Assembly: GCA_963793245.1 (NCBI GenBank)
Contig: CAWBZG010000004.1
Location: 124,001-188,000, forward strand
Source: CAXBBB01 sp963793245
GTDB lineage: Bacteria > Bacteroidota > Rhodothermia > Rhodothermales > BA12
Reading direction: 5' to 3'
DNA: 64,000 nt
How positions within the stretch are numbered: position 1 is the stretch's first letter; every line of letters begins with the position of its first letter. Position numbers and translations under genes: made by a program. Positions 43,801 to 54,103 of this stretch are shown one piece after another. The notes beneath the pieces are model-generated. The model did not search any database and was not told the origin of the DNA. It saw only the letters and a program-made list of their open reading frames with translations.

Positions 43801-46800
43801 CACGCGCGCGCCGACCAGCGGCACGGCGACCATCGAAAGTGGTCAGATCCGCTACACACCGTCGGGCGATTTCGCAGGCGCCGACACACTCGTCTATCGC
43901 GTAACCGACGGCACGTTGTCGGACTTGGGACAGCTAATCGTCACCATCCGCCCGGTCAACGACGCGCCAGTCGCTGCCGACGATGTCGCGCTGACGAGCG
44001 TCGGGGAGGCGGTCTTCGTCGAAGTGCTCGTCAACGATGCCGACGCTGACGGCGACGCGCTCACGGTGACCGAGATCACGCAAGCGCCGACCAACGGAAC
44101 CGCGCAGATCAGCGACAACGGAATCCTCTACACGCCCGATGCTACGTTCGCGGGTGCCGACACGCTGACGTACACCGTTTCGGACGGCTCGCTTTCCGAT
44201 ACGGCCACTCTCATCGTCACTGTCAGCGCCCAGCCCAACGCCGCTCCGGTTGCCGCCAACGACGAAGCCTCGACCGACGAGGACACGTCCGTCCTGATCG
44301 ACGCGCTGGCGAATGACAGCGACCCCGACGACGATGCGATTGCGCTGACCGAGATCACGCAGGCTCCGGCCAACGGTACGGCGACGATCGAAAACGGCCA
44401 GATCCGCTACACGCCTGCTGCCGACTTTGCGGGCGCCGACACCGTGACGTACCAGATCACCGACGGCGCGCTGACTGACGAGGCCCAACTCGTCGTCACC
44501 GTTCGCCCGGTCAACGACGCGCCAATCGCGAGCGATGACCAGGCCGCAACAGACGAGGACACGTCGGTCTTGATCGCCGTGCTCGCCAACGACACGGATG
44601 TCGACGGCGACGCGCTGACTGTTGAGGCGATTCTGACCGATCCGGCCAACGGAGCCGCTGTCGTCGAGGATGGGCAGATCCGCTACACGCCAGCGCTCGA
44701 TTTCTCGGGCAGCGATACGCTGACGTATCGGGCGAGCGATGGCCTTCTGACCAGTGATGCCCGCGTTGTCGTCACCGTCCGTCCCGTCAATGACGCGCCG
44801 GTCGCCGCTGCCGACGTTGCGGTGACGAGCGTCGGAGAAGCCGTTTTCGCCGACGTGCTCGCCAACGACACCGACGCTGACGGCGACGCGCTCACGGTGA
44901 CCGAGATCACGCAAGCACCGACCAACGGAACCGCGCAGATCAGCGACAACGGAATCCTCTACACGCCCGATGCTACGTTCGCGGGTGCCGACACGCTGAC
45001 GTACACCGTTTCGGACGGCTCGCTTACGGATGCGACGACCCTCATCGTGACCGTCAGCGCGCAGCCCAATACGGCGCCGGTTGCCGTCGACGATGAGGCG
45101 ACGACAGACGAGGACACCTCGGTTTTGGTCGACGTGCTCGCCAACGACACCGACGCTGAGGGCAACCCGCTCGCCCTTCAGCAGATCGTCAGCGCGCCTG
45201 CTTTCGGTACCGCCACCATCGAAGACGGTCAGATCCGCTATGCGCCTGCGCTCGACTTTGCCGGAGCGGATACGCTGGTCTACCGTGTGACCGATGGCGC
45301 GTTGTCCGACGAGGCGCAACTCATCGTCACCGTCCGACCCGTCAACGACGCGCCCATCGCTGCGGACGACGCTGCTCAGACAACGGCGGGCGCTCCGATT
45401 GTCGTCGACGTGCTCGCCAACGACTCCGACGTCGACGGCGACGCGTTGACTATCTCTTCGATTCCCCAGGCTCCAGCCAACGGCGTCGCTGCCATCGAAG
45501 ACGGTCAGATCCGCTACACGCCCGCTGCTGGATTTGCCGGGGCCGACACGCTGACCTATCGCGCTTCAGATGGCTCGCTGACGGCGGACGCGCGTCTCAT
45601 CGTGACCGTCAGCGCGCAGCCCAACGCGGCGCCGGTAGCCGTCGACGACGAGGCGACGACCGATGAGGACACTTCGGTCTTGGTCGATGTGCTCGCCAAC
45701 GACACCGACCCAAACGACGACGAAGTGTCGGTGGTCGAGATTACGCGTGCGCCCACAAGCGGTACAGCCGCCATTGAGGACGGCCAGATCCGCTACACAC
45801 CTGCTGCCGACTTTTCGGGCGCCGACACCTTGACGTACCAGATCACCGACGGTGCGCTGACTGGCGAGGCCCAACTCATCGTCACCGTTCGTCCGGTCAA
45901 CGACGCGCCCATCGCCTCTGACGACGCAACGCAAACGCCAGCAGGCGTCTCACTCTTCGTCGATGTGCTGGCCAACGACACGGACCCCGAAGACGACGTG
46001 CTCACCATCACGGCGATTGCTCAGGCGCCGACCAACGGAACGGCGAGGATCGACGACAACGGCATCGTCTACCAGTCGCTGTCGACGTTTGCGGGCGTCG
46101 ATAGCCTGCGCTACACCGTTTCGGACCCCAGCGGTGCGACGGCTCAGGCGACGGTGCGCATCACCGTTTCGTCCGGCAATCAGGCGCCCATCGCTGCCCC
46201 TGACACCGTTCTCGCGAGCCAGCGCCCTGTTACGTTCAACCCCCTGCGCAATGACCGTGACCCCGACGGCGACGCCCTGCGCATCGTCCGCGTCGGCCAG
46301 GCGGAAGAGGGCGGCGATGTAACCCTCGTGAGCGACAGTCTGTTGACCTACGTCCCCGCGACCGGCTTCGACGGCGACGACCGTTTCGTCTACGTCGTCG
46401 CCGATGGGCGAGGCCTTCTCGACAGCGCGCTTGTCGTCGTCCGTGTTCGTCCGCTGCGCTTCGCCGTGACGGATCTGGGCACGTTGGGCGGCGATGGCGC
46501 GCGCGCCCTGGGCGTATCGGACGAAGGGCACGTCGTCGGCGCTTCGCTGACAGCCGACGGAAGTGTCGGCAGTTTCCTGTGGCAGAACGGCACGATGACC
46601 GCGCTCCCTCTGCCCGATGGCGCCACGAACGCCACCGCCTACGCCGTCAATGCCGACGGAGTCGTCGCCGGATACGTGCAGCAGGACGACGCGTTCGCCG
46701 CCATCCGAATCGGGACTACAGATGAGGTGTTGGCTGGATTGGGCGGACGCTCGGCCATCGGCTACGCGATTTCGCCAGACGGAGCAGTGGCAGGCATGGC

Positions 46801-48052
46801 GACCGATGCGGCGGGACGCACCCAAGCGGTCGTCTGGTCAGGCGATGCGTCGGCGCCTCCGGCTACCGTCGGTGCAAGCCCAACTAGCGTCGGAAGCGAA
46901 GCCTACGGACTGAACCCCGACGGACTCGCGGTCGGCGTGCTGCTGATGTCGGATGGGGCGAGTCAGGCGTTTCGGGGTCAGTCCGCGCTTCCGGGAGAGG
47001 GGCGCGCCTATGCCGTCAATGCAGCGGGTCAGGTGGCAGGCAGCACGCGGCAGGGCGATCAGGTCGCGCCTGTCGTCTGGGAAGCCGACGGTCAGGCTCG
47101 GGTGCTCGACGCGCTGGACAACGGGTTTGGAGAAGCCTACGCGCTCAACGACGCCGGATGGATCGTCGGTACGCTGTCGGGCGGCGCGGCCTCGTCCAAG
47201 AACGGCACGGACCGGATCGCCGATTGGCGATCCGAGTTGGCGTCTGCGCCCGATGACCGCTGGAACTCGCGCGCGGTTCTGACGGGCAGCGTCTCGATGC
47301 GTAGCCTGTCCAAGTCCGGCGCGAACGAAGCGCAGTGTGCGTTCCTCCACCTAGACGGAACGACGCGCGACCTGAACACGCTGATCGACGCGTCGTCTGG
47401 CTGGCAACTCGTCGAAGCCAGAGGCGTCAGCGCCGACGGGCGGATCGTTGGCTGGGGACTCCTCGACGGATCGCCGCGCGCGTTCGTGCTCGACGTGTCC
47501 GGCAACACCCCGCCATCGGCCCAGTCCGACGCCGTCGCTGCCCGACCGGGCCAGTCCGTCGTCCTCGACGTGCTCGCCAACGACTCGGACCGAGACGGTG
47601 ACCAACTCCGCATCGCCAGCGTGACGCAGCCCGCCGAAGGAAGCGCGACGCTGGACGAAAACGAGCAGGTGGTGTATACCCCGCCCACCGGGTTCTTTGG
47701 AGTCGCCACGTTCGCCTACACGGTCGCCGACGGTCATGGTGGGTTGGCGCGCGCATCGGTCGAAGTCGACGTGGCGGCGCCGATTCCTTCAGGCGTCGTC
47801 CTAGATGCCGCATCGCCCAATCCGGCCCGGGACATCGCGACGATCCGCTACGCGCTGCCCGTCCAGTCAGACGTTCGGCTGACGCTGTTCGACGTTCGAG
47901 GCCGCACTGTCCGCGTGATCGACTCCGGCGTCCGGCCTGCTGGCCCCAACGAAGTGCGGGTGCCGCTTGGAGAGATGTCGGCGGGCGTGTATTGGTATCG
48001 CCTCGAAGTCGGCGGCGCTGCCCACGTTCGGTCGGTAATCGTGGTGCGGTAG
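37794..48052 (+). CDS. Giant T9SS-exported adhesin-like protein (~3,400 residues)
   Basis: One gene of 10.3 kb with two single-base insertions (A near 38736, G near 40650). The start is 37794 or, with a cleaner signal peptide, 37824 (MRTGLLVALLTLALPALASAQ). Residues to about 1,960 are three autotransporter-like beta-helix modules, each opening with a W-x-G...W...NW...P motif and closing with an FDRL...LGG.L.V..V-type end. Next are ten cadherin-like (tandem-95) repeats of about 92 residues with DEDTSVLIDVLANDTD and IRYTP strands. A HAF-repeat region follows (TDLGTLGGDGARALGVSDEGHVVG, split here as TDLGTLGGDGAR and ALGVSDEGHVVG). One more cadherin-like repeat and a type A sorting domain (SPNPARDIATIRY, GVYWYRLEV) end it. 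Domain make-up indicates a cell-surface adhesin or matrix protein exported through the outer membrane by T9SS. Confidence 0.85.
37885..43680 (+). repeat. Three tandem beta-helix modules, period about 1.9 kb
   Basis: Module openings lie near 37885, 39790 and 41671, so about 1,905 and 1,881 bp apart. The second and third openings share the identical run NWDLNRAP and nearly identical DNA around it. Each module ends in a strand-rich segment resembling the ends of autotransporter or PEP-CTERM passengers (FDRITATGNAQLGGNLNV, FDRLVVGSTLGLDGVLRI, YDVLAVSEAVTLGGTLRV). Confidence 0.8.
43687..46450 (+). repeat. Ten cadherin-like (tandem-95) repeats, period ~276 bp
   Basis: Each unit runs APVA.DD...DEDTSVL..VLANDTD.DGD.L through IRYTP...FAGADTLTY to an IVTVRPVND or IVTVSAQPN joint. 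Repeats 2 and 5 are nearly the same at DNA level: 44041-44194 and 44872-45025 differ at one base in 154. The 831-bp offset is three units, so a three-unit block was probably duplicated recently. Acidic DxDxD positions suggest calcium binding. Units 9 and 10 are the most divergent. Confidence 0.9.
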
Positions 48053-48216
48053 GTTGCCGTCAGACCGCTAGAGTGTCCTCTGTTTTGGCTGGTCGCGAGG
48101 CCGATTCTTCCGGTGACACCACGCCAGGCTGCTCAACGATCTACAAGATCAAACAGCGAGAAATCTGTCGGAACGCCTGAGATGGCAGAGCGAAAGGATG
48201 ATCGGTGACTGCTGTA

Positions 48217-48924
48217 TTACGCGGCGGCGCGGACGGTCGCCACTTCTCGGTCGAGCCACTCGTCTAGGACGGGCCAGGCGTCCTTGAGCGTGGCGAGGAC
48301 GTGGTCGGGATGGTCGGCCTTCAACTCGTCGGCGTCGTAGTTGCCTGTGGCGACGGTGATCGTGAAGGCGCCGACGGTTTGGGCGCAGCGGGTGTCGTAG
48401 GGCGTGTCGCCGATGATGCACACGTCGGCGCCGTCGACCGAGATGCCGGTGCGGGCTTTGAACGCTTCCATCGCGAGGGCGGGGAGGCAGTTGCGTTCGG
48501 GGTGGTCGGATGCGAACGCGCCCCACTCGAAGTGCTCGCCCAGTCCGGCGGCTTCGACTTTGAGAAACGCCATCGGCTCGATGTTGCCGGTCAGCAGGGC
48601 GAGGTGGGCGCGGGGATCGTCCGACAGTTTGGCGACGAGTTCGCGGGCGCCGGGCAGGACGGTGATGTCGGCGTTGGGCATCGCGCGGTGCATTTCGGCT
48701 TCGTAGACGCGCAGCAGGACGGGGAGGAGGGTTTCGGCGTTCTCTTCCTGTTCGTGCTCCAGGATCTCCGAAAAGATTTGCGGATCGGTCTTGCCCGAAA
48801 ACGAGACGGGCGTCGTGTCGACGTCGCGTCCCAGAACGGTGTGCAAGGCGAACGCGACGCTACGGCGACCGACGCCGTGTGTGTGCATCAACGTGCCGTC
48901 GATGTCGAAAAGAATCAGTTTCAC
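48217..48924 (-). CDS. HAD superfamily hydrolase (phosphoglycolate phosphatase-like)
   Basis: A 235-residue HAD phosphatase. The start is GTG 48924, giving MKLILFDIDGTLMHT with the nucleophile motif DIDGT. Motif II is LLTGN, and motif IV GDTPYDTRCA carries the metal-binding Asp. A helical cap lies between motifs I and II, placing it with Gph-like enzymes that remove phosphate from small metabolites. An open frame continues upstream of the GTG but is not HAD-like. It is divergent from polA, with a 206-bp spacer. Confidence 0.88.
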   Translation of the reverse strand: MKLILFDIDGTLMHTHGVGRRSVAFALHTVLGRDVDTTPVSFSGKTDPQIFSEILEHEQEENAETLLPVLLRVYEAEMHRAMPNADITVLPGARELVAKLSDDPRAHLALLTGNIEPMAFLKVEAAGLGEHFEWGAFASDHPERNCLPALAMEAFKARTGISVDGADVCIIGDTPYDTRCAQTVGAFTITVATGNYDADELKADHPDHVLATLKDAWPVLDEWLDREVATVRAAA

Positions 48925-49130
48925 AAGAGAGGAGGAGTCGTAGGAGACAGGGCCGAGAGGGAAACAAACCGGCTTCCGGTTTCCTCTAACTCGACTACTT
49001 ATAGGGACCGACAAACGCAGCGGTCTGACCGATTGAGCCGAGCGAGCGCGACGGATTCGAAACGACATCCTGCAACCCCTCGACCGACCTCGATTGGTCC
49101 TACCAACTAACGCATCCGACGACTAGCCGA

Positions 49131-51932
49131 ATGGCACAAAGCAAACAAGACGCATCGAACGGCACCACTCCCAAACGCCTCTACCTGCTCGACGCGATGG
49201 CGCTGGCCTACCGCTCGCACTTCGTGTTCATCGCCCGACCGCTGATCAACAGTCGGGGCGAGAACACGTCGGCGACCTACGGTTTTGCGGCGGCGATCTT
49301 GAAGCTGATCGAGGACCACGACATCGAACATCTGGCCGTCGTCTTCGATGCGCCGGGCGAGAGCGGAACGTACCGCGACGAACTCTTCCCCGAGTACAAG
49401 GCGAACCGCGAGAAGATGCCGGACGAGTTGATGGCGAACCTGCCGTGGATCGAAGAACTGGTCGAGGCGATGGATCTGCCGGTCATCAAGGCGTCGGGCG
49501 TCGAGGCGGACGACGTGATCGGGACGCTGGCGGTCAAGGGCGAGGAGCAGGGCGCCCACGTCGTGATCGTGTCGGCGGACAAGGACTTTCGGCAACTGCT
49601 GACGCCCAGCATCTCGATCTTCCGGCCCGCGCACCGGGGCGAGACATTCGACACGATGACGGACGACGGCTTTAGGGAGAAATATGGCCTCGAACCGATC
49701 CAGTTCATCGACATGCTCGCGCTCATGGGCGACGCGTCGGACAACGTGCCGGGCGTGCCGGGCATCGGCGAGAAGACGGCGATGAAGCTGCTCGCCGAAC
49801 ACGGATCGGTCGAGAAGCTGATCGAAGTCGCCGACAGTCTCAAAGGCAAGCGGGCGCGCGAGGGCATGCAGAACCACGCCGACGATGCGCTGATGAGCAA
49901 GAAGCTCGTCACCATCATGACCGACCTCGACGTCGACATCGACTGGGACGGCTTCAGGATCGGGACGGGCGACGACGAAGCGCTGCGCCAGGTGTTCGAC
50001 CGGCTGGAGTTCAAGACGCTCTACGAACGCGCGGTTCTGGGCAAAAAGACGCGGACCGAACCCGACCTCTTCGCCACTCAGGATCCGTCGACGGCGTTCG
50101 ACTTCGGCCCGTACGAACCCGTCGTCCGCATCGACGAAGACGCGACCGACTACACCACGATCACGCGCAAGGAGCAACTGCACGAGTTGGCTCAGACGCT
50201 CAAATCGCAAGACCGCTTCGCCCTCGACACCGAGACCACGTCGACCGATGCGATGATGGCGTCGCTCGTCGGCCTGTCGTTTAGCTGGAGGGAAAAACAG
50301 GCCGTCTACGTCCCGACGCCGCTGCCGGATGGCACGCAGACCGAAGAGGTTTTAGAAGCGCTGGCTCCGGCGTTTGGATGCGCGGCGCTCAAAGTCGGGC
50401 AGAACCTGAAGTACGACCTGACCGTCCTGGGACGCCACGGTGCCGACGTGAACGGGCCGATCTTCGACACGCTCGTCGCTCACTACCTGCACGCGCCCGA
50501 GGAGGAGCACAACCTCGACGCCATCGCGCGCAAGTTCTTGTCGTACCGCATGGTGCCGATTACCGACTTGATCGGCAAGAAGGGCAAGGACCAGAAGTCG
50601 ATGCGCGATCTGCCCGTCGAAGAGGTCGCCCCCTACGCCTGCGAGGACGCCGACATCACGCTGCGCCTGTATCCGCTGCTGCAAGAGAAGCTCGAGGAGG
50701 AGAAGCTGGTCGAGATCGCGCGCGACATCGAGTTTCCGCTCGTCCCCGTCCTGACGGCGATGGAGCGCGAGGGCATCTCGATCGACGCCAAGCGGCTGGC
50801 CAAGATCTCGCAGCAATTGGGCGAGCAGATCGCCGAATTGGAGACCAAGATCTACCAGTCGGCGGGGGAGAGCTTTACGATTGGATCGCCTGCGCAACTG
50901 GGCGTCATCCTGTTCGAAAAGCTCGAACTGCGCGTCGTCTCCAAGACGAGCAAGGGCAAGCCGTCGACCAAGGAGAGCGTGCTCCACGAACTGGCGACCG
51001 AGCACGAGTTGCCCGGCATGATCCTCGACTGGCGCAAGCTCTCAAAGCTCAAATCGACCTACGTCGACAACCTCGCCGACCTGCGCCACCCCGAAGACAA
51101 CCGCGTCCACACGTCGTTCAACCAGACCGTCACGTCGACGGGGCGCCTGTCGTCGTCCGGCCCCAACTTGCAGAACATTCCGGTTCGGACCGAGCAGGGG
51201 CGGGAGATCCGAAAAGCGTTCGTGCCGCGCGACGGGTGGACGCTGATGGCCGCCGACTACGTCCAGATCGAACTGCGCATCCTCGCCCACCTGTCCGGCG
51301 ACAAGGCGCTCGTCGAAGCGTTCGCGACCGGGCAGGACATCCACACGGCGGCGGCGGCGCTGGTCTACGGCGTCGATCCCAGCGAGGTCACGCGCGATCA
51401 GCGGCGCAAGGCCAAAGAGGTCAACTACGGCATCCCGTACGGCGTGTCTGGCTGGGGGCTGGCGCAGCGCCTGCGCGGGTCGATCCAGGAGGCGCAGGAA
51501 CTGATCGACCAGTACACGCGCTCGTATCCCGGCGTGATGCGCTTCCTCAACGAACTCGTCGAGCGGGCACGCGCCGCAGGCTACGCCGAGACGATGCTGG
51601 GCCGACGCCGCTACATCCCGACGATCAACGCCCGCAACCGCAACGAGCGCAACTTCGCCGAACGCGTCGCCGTCAACATGCCGATCCAGGGCACCCAGGC
51701 CGACATGATCAAGCGCGCGATGGTCGCGATCCACGACCGACTCGAAGAGAGCGACCTGCAGGCCAAACTGCTGCTCCAGGTCCACGACGAACTCGTGCTC
51801 GAATGCCCACCTGAGGAAGCCGACGCCCTCGCCCAGATCGTCCGCGAAGAGATGGTCGCCGCCCTACCTTTGGGAGACGTGCCGGTGACCGTCGACGTGA
51901 ACACGGGACCGACGTGGCTGGACGCGCACTGA
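49131..51932 (+). CDS. polA: DNA polymerase I
   Basis: A 933-residue Pol I with all three activities. The 5'-nuclease domain (about 15-300) shows LLDAMALAYRSHF, VFDAPGESGTYR, EADDVIGTLA and GDASDNVPGVPGIGEKTA. The 3'-5' exonuclease (about 345-530) keeps its acidic residues, with FALDTETTSTD, FDTLVAHYL and YACEDADITLRL, so proofreading should be active. The polymerase part (about 550-933) shows TGRLSSSGPNLQNIP, motif A DYVQIELR near residue 709, the O-helix RRKAKEVNYGIPYG, and motif C VHDEL near 884. The start MAQSKQDASN precedes a family-like strand; no Shine-Dalgarno is seen. Frame intact across 2.8 kb. Confidence 0.98.
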   Translation: MAQSKQDASNGTTPKRLYLLDAMALAYRSHFVFIARPLINSRGENTSATYGFAAAILKLIEDHDIEHLAVVFDAPGESGTYRDELFPEYKANREKMPDELMANLPWIEELVEAMDLPVIKASGVEADDVIGTLAVKGEEQGAHVVIVSADKDFRQLLTPSISIFRPAHRGETFDTMTDDGFREKYGLEPIQFIDMLALMGDASDNVPGVPGIGEKTAMKLLAEHGSVEKLIEVADSLKGKRAREGMQNHADDALMSKKLVTIMTDLDVDIDWDGFRIGTGDDEALRQVFDRLEFKTLYERAVLGKKTRTEPDLFATQDPSTAFDFGPYEPVVRIDEDATDYTTITRKEQLHELAQTLKSQDRFALDTETTSTDAMMASLVGLSFSWREKQAVYVPTPLPDGTQTEEVLEALAPAFGCAALKVGQNLKYDLTVLGRHGADVNGPIFDTLVAHYLHAPEEEHNLDAIARKFLSYRMVPITDLIGKKGKDQKSMRDLPVEEVAPYACEDADITLRLYPLLQEKLEEEKLVEIARDIEFPLVPVLTAMEREGISIDAKRLAKISQQLGEQIAELETKIYQSAGESFTIGSPAQLGVILFEKLELRVVSKTSKGKPSTKESVLHELATEHELPGMILDWRKLSKLKSTYVDNLADLRHPEDNRVHTSFNQTVTSTGRLSSSGPNLQNIPVRTEQGREIRKAFVPRDGWTLMAADYVQIELRILAHLSGDKALVEAFATGQDIHTAAAALVYGVDPSEVTRDQRRKAKEVNYGIPYGVSGWGLAQRLRGSIQEAQELIDQYTRSYPGVMRFLNELVERARAAGYAETMLGRRRYIPTINARNRNERNFAERVAVNMPIQGTQADMIKRAMVAIHDRLEESDLQAKLLLQVHDELVLECPPEEADALAQIVREEMVAALPLGDVPVTVDVNTGPTWLDAH

Positions 51933-51975
51933 CTCGATTTAATTTTCGCGAACGACCTTTCAACGTGACCCCTCA

Positions 51976-53568
51976 ATGGAATCTGTCTCACGCGAAGAGC
52001 TTACCGATTCTCTAAGTCGCCTTATAAGGCTTGGCATACTAAGCGATGCAAGTGAAGAGCTGGGGCGACTGGGTTTAATAGTAGATGCCGCTTCGGACTT
52101 GGAGCGAGCTGATACATTGCAGCAGGCAATAGTGGAGCTTCAATTGTTGCTCTCACGTGAGGAAACATGCGGGAACCACCTCGAGCCAGTGGCACACTAT
52201 TTCTGTGCCAACGCTTTGGAATCTTTACGGATTGTAGCCGGGCGCGAAGGTCAACTTCACGAGTGGAATCAGCCAGAACTCAAGCAGCAGATCATTCACT
52301 TGAGAACGGCACTCCGCTTGACTAGCTTCGCTGACCTCCACCCGATAAGACGTTGTGAGATTTATACCAATCTTGGCAACACATTCCATCATACTGGTAG
52401 GATTATAGAAGCGATACGCTACTGGGACGAAGCACTCGACATAAATGCGGACTTCGCGATGGCATTAGGGAATAGGGGTTATGGATTTTATCAGCATGGC
52501 CGTCACGTACACGACGTTCAGAATAAATCCCTACATTTCAAAGAGGCATACTTGGGCCTTACAAATAGTCTCCAAAATGACGACACCTCAATTTCTCCCG
52601 GAGCAAGAGATGTGTTTCTCAATACGCTGCTCTCCTTGGATGTATTACTACCTGAGGGTGAAGTATTCAAACCTCTTCGAGTGGGTGACTTCCCGACTGA
52701 TATGACTAGGGAGGAAATTCAATATCGTCGTTGGTGCTTAATGAAACGCCTCTTTATTAACGATCTAAACGAATTACAGATCGGCTTTTTCTGTGCGCAT
52801 GATACAACAGCGCTTCCAACGATCACCACTGCGATTGATGCTCCTCAACCAAGCATAATTGGCTTCTTTAATCAGTTGAAACAAGAGTTTGTAACTGCTA
52901 GGTATCTGTGCTATGAGGGAGGTATGCCAGGTGATGCCCACTTTTCTCGACAGATACGTAACTATAGTCAATACTTTAGATTATCCGGAGTACGGTATCT
53001 GTGTGGAGAAGCTCAGCGACGTCCCTTTCGAATTGCCTACTCGATCTTTGACAAAATTGCCTACTTGCTTAATGATTACCTAGGGCTTGGTATACCGGAA
53101 AGGAAGATTTATTTCAAGTCTATGTGGTTTGAAAAGCAGAAACCAGGAGGTGATTTGTTGTCGAGTCTAGCCGATTCTAAAAACAAGGGTCTCAGGGCTT
53201 TGTACTGGATATCGAATGAACTCTATGACCGAGATGAGGCGTATGGTTCTGCCATTGAGCCTGAGGCTCAGGAATTAGCCGACATTCGTAATCACTTGGA
53301 GCACAAATACGTAAAGCTGCATTCGGGTTCGCCGCCTCAGTATGGAGACTCACCTCCCTTGATTGGCTATGATCGCCTTGCATTGTCATATGGAGTAAAG
53401 GAGTTCGAGGACAAGACTGTGCGAGTGCTCGCTTTAGCCCGAGAGGCTCTCCTATACTGCGTTCAGTCTGTATATGAGCGCGAGTATTCCATGCGTCGGA
53501 ATACGGACACCTTTTCTGCTCCCATTGACTTAGGGATATTTGACGACGACTGGAAGCGCAGATACTAA
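51976..53568 (+). CDS. TPR-HEPN protein, LA2681-like, putative defence ribonuclease
   Basis: A 530-residue protein whose DNA is visibly more AT-rich than polA or the downstream genes, a sign of recent transfer. Residues about 125-175 are TPR-like (IYTNLGNTFHHTGRIIEAI, ALDINADFAMALGNRGYGF). The C-terminal third contains RNHLEH at residues 438-443, an exact Rx4-6H HEPN ribonuclease motif, after helices including YSIFDKIAYLLNDYLGLG. This combination matches, from memory, the LA2681-like HEPN family. HEPN proteins with this motif are often RNases in toxin or abortive-infection systems. No antitoxin-like nucleotidyltransferase lies next to it, so a self-contained sensor-effector is plausible. It lies 44 bp after polA on the same strand. 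Confidence 0.78.
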   Translation: MESVSREELTDSLSRLIRLGILSDASEELGRLGLIVDAASDLERADTLQQAIVELQLLLSREETCGNHLEPVAHYFCANALESLRIVAGREGQLHEWNQPELKQQIIHLRTALRLTSFADLHPIRRCEIYTNLGNTFHHTGRIIEAIRYWDEALDINADFAMALGNRGYGFYQHGRHVHDVQNKSLHFKEAYLGLTNSLQNDDTSISPGARDVFLNTLLSLDVLLPEGEVFKPLRVGDFPTDMTREEIQYRRWCLMKRLFINDLNELQIGFFCAHDTTALPTITTAIDAPQPSIIGFFNQLKQEFVTARYLCYEGGMPGDAHFSRQIRNYSQYFRLSGVRYLCGEAQRRPFRIAYSIFDKIAYLLNDYLGLGIPERKIYFKSMWFEKQKPGGDLLSSLADSKNKGLRALYWISNELYDRDEAYGSAIEPEAQELADIRNHLEHKYVKLHSGSPPQYGDSPPLIGYDRLALSYGVKEFEDKTVRVLALAREALLYCVQSVYEREYSMRRNTDTFSAPIDLGIFDDDWKRRY

Positions 53569-53619
53569 TCGCGATATTGATATGCTTTGAAATGTGCTCG
53601 TTCCGCTTTCCCGCTCATT

Positions 53620-53780
53620 GCCGGGCGCGGGAAGAGCCGCTGCGCGAGCTGTTCGTGGTCAATTTCGCTAAAGTGGCTAGGGATGTCCTCTTCTCTGACA
53701 ATGCCATCGCCGCAGCGATGAACCATATGGGCGAATGGACGCATGCGCTTTATCCGAGTCTGGTGCCACGTTTGGGCTGA
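53620..53780 (+). pseudogene. Decayed 5' fragment of the GHL10-like gene at 55623
   Basis: The bases from about 53620 match the start of the intact gene 2 kb downstream. EEPLRELFVVNFAKVARDVL here parallels EEPLREFRAVKLTNVASDVL there, with FSDNAIAAAM against FSDASIAAAM and HALYPSLV against HTLYPSLV. A stretch of about 17 codons between them is missing and the signal peptide is degraded. The match fades soon after a shared ccacgtt-gggc tract. No further downstream part of the gene follows. It marks a partial duplication now in decay. Confidence 0.8.
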
Positions 53781-53790
53781 CATGCACAAG

Positions 53791-54043
53791 TCCAAAGTCA
53801 CGTGGCGCGATGGGTGAGCGAAACGGAGACTGGGGTTGTGTGGACGGCGGTTCACCCCGCAAGGACAAGCACTCGGGTGATACTGAAGCCTACTTGGGTG
53901 AGGCATGAGGCCGATGAGGCGATACAGAAACACGTTCGGGCCACGTAGAAACGCATTGGGGTGACATAGAAGGTCGCTCGGGTGACACCATGGCAGATTG
54001 AGGTGAGGTGGAAGGGGAGTGGGGTGACGTAGCGAGATGGGTT
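53791..54043. repeat. Degenerate 21-bp minisatellite encoding Ser-Pro heptads
   Basis: GGGTGA-like cores recur at 53812, 53833 (gggttg), 53875, 53896, 53917 (weak), 53938 (weak), 53959, 53980, 54001 (aggtga) and 54022, so with an exact 21-bp step, about a dozen units. On the minus strand the array is an open frame (start 54105, stop 53890) reading heptads such as TSPHSPS, TSPQSAM, VSPERPS, MSPQCVS and VSPHRPH. Whether it is translated is unknown. The period, being a multiple of three, keeps the frame. It lies immediately upstream of the 54104 gene. Confidence 0.82.
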
Positions 54044-54103
54044 TGATTTAGTTGGTAGTCCGCGTACTTTGCGGCATTGTCTAACTCATCCACATCATTC
54101 GTC

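Noticed and set aside
43934..45319. 461-codon minus-strand open frame with regular repeats
   Set aside because: Its repeats merely mirror the cadherin-like array on the plus strand.
43687..46450. CRISPR array
   Set aside because: The 276-bp repeat units are in-frame protein repeats without short palindromic repeats or unique spacers.
53791..54043. CRISPR-like array
   Set aside because: 21-bp step with degenerate units and no repeat-spacer alternation; no cas genes nearby.
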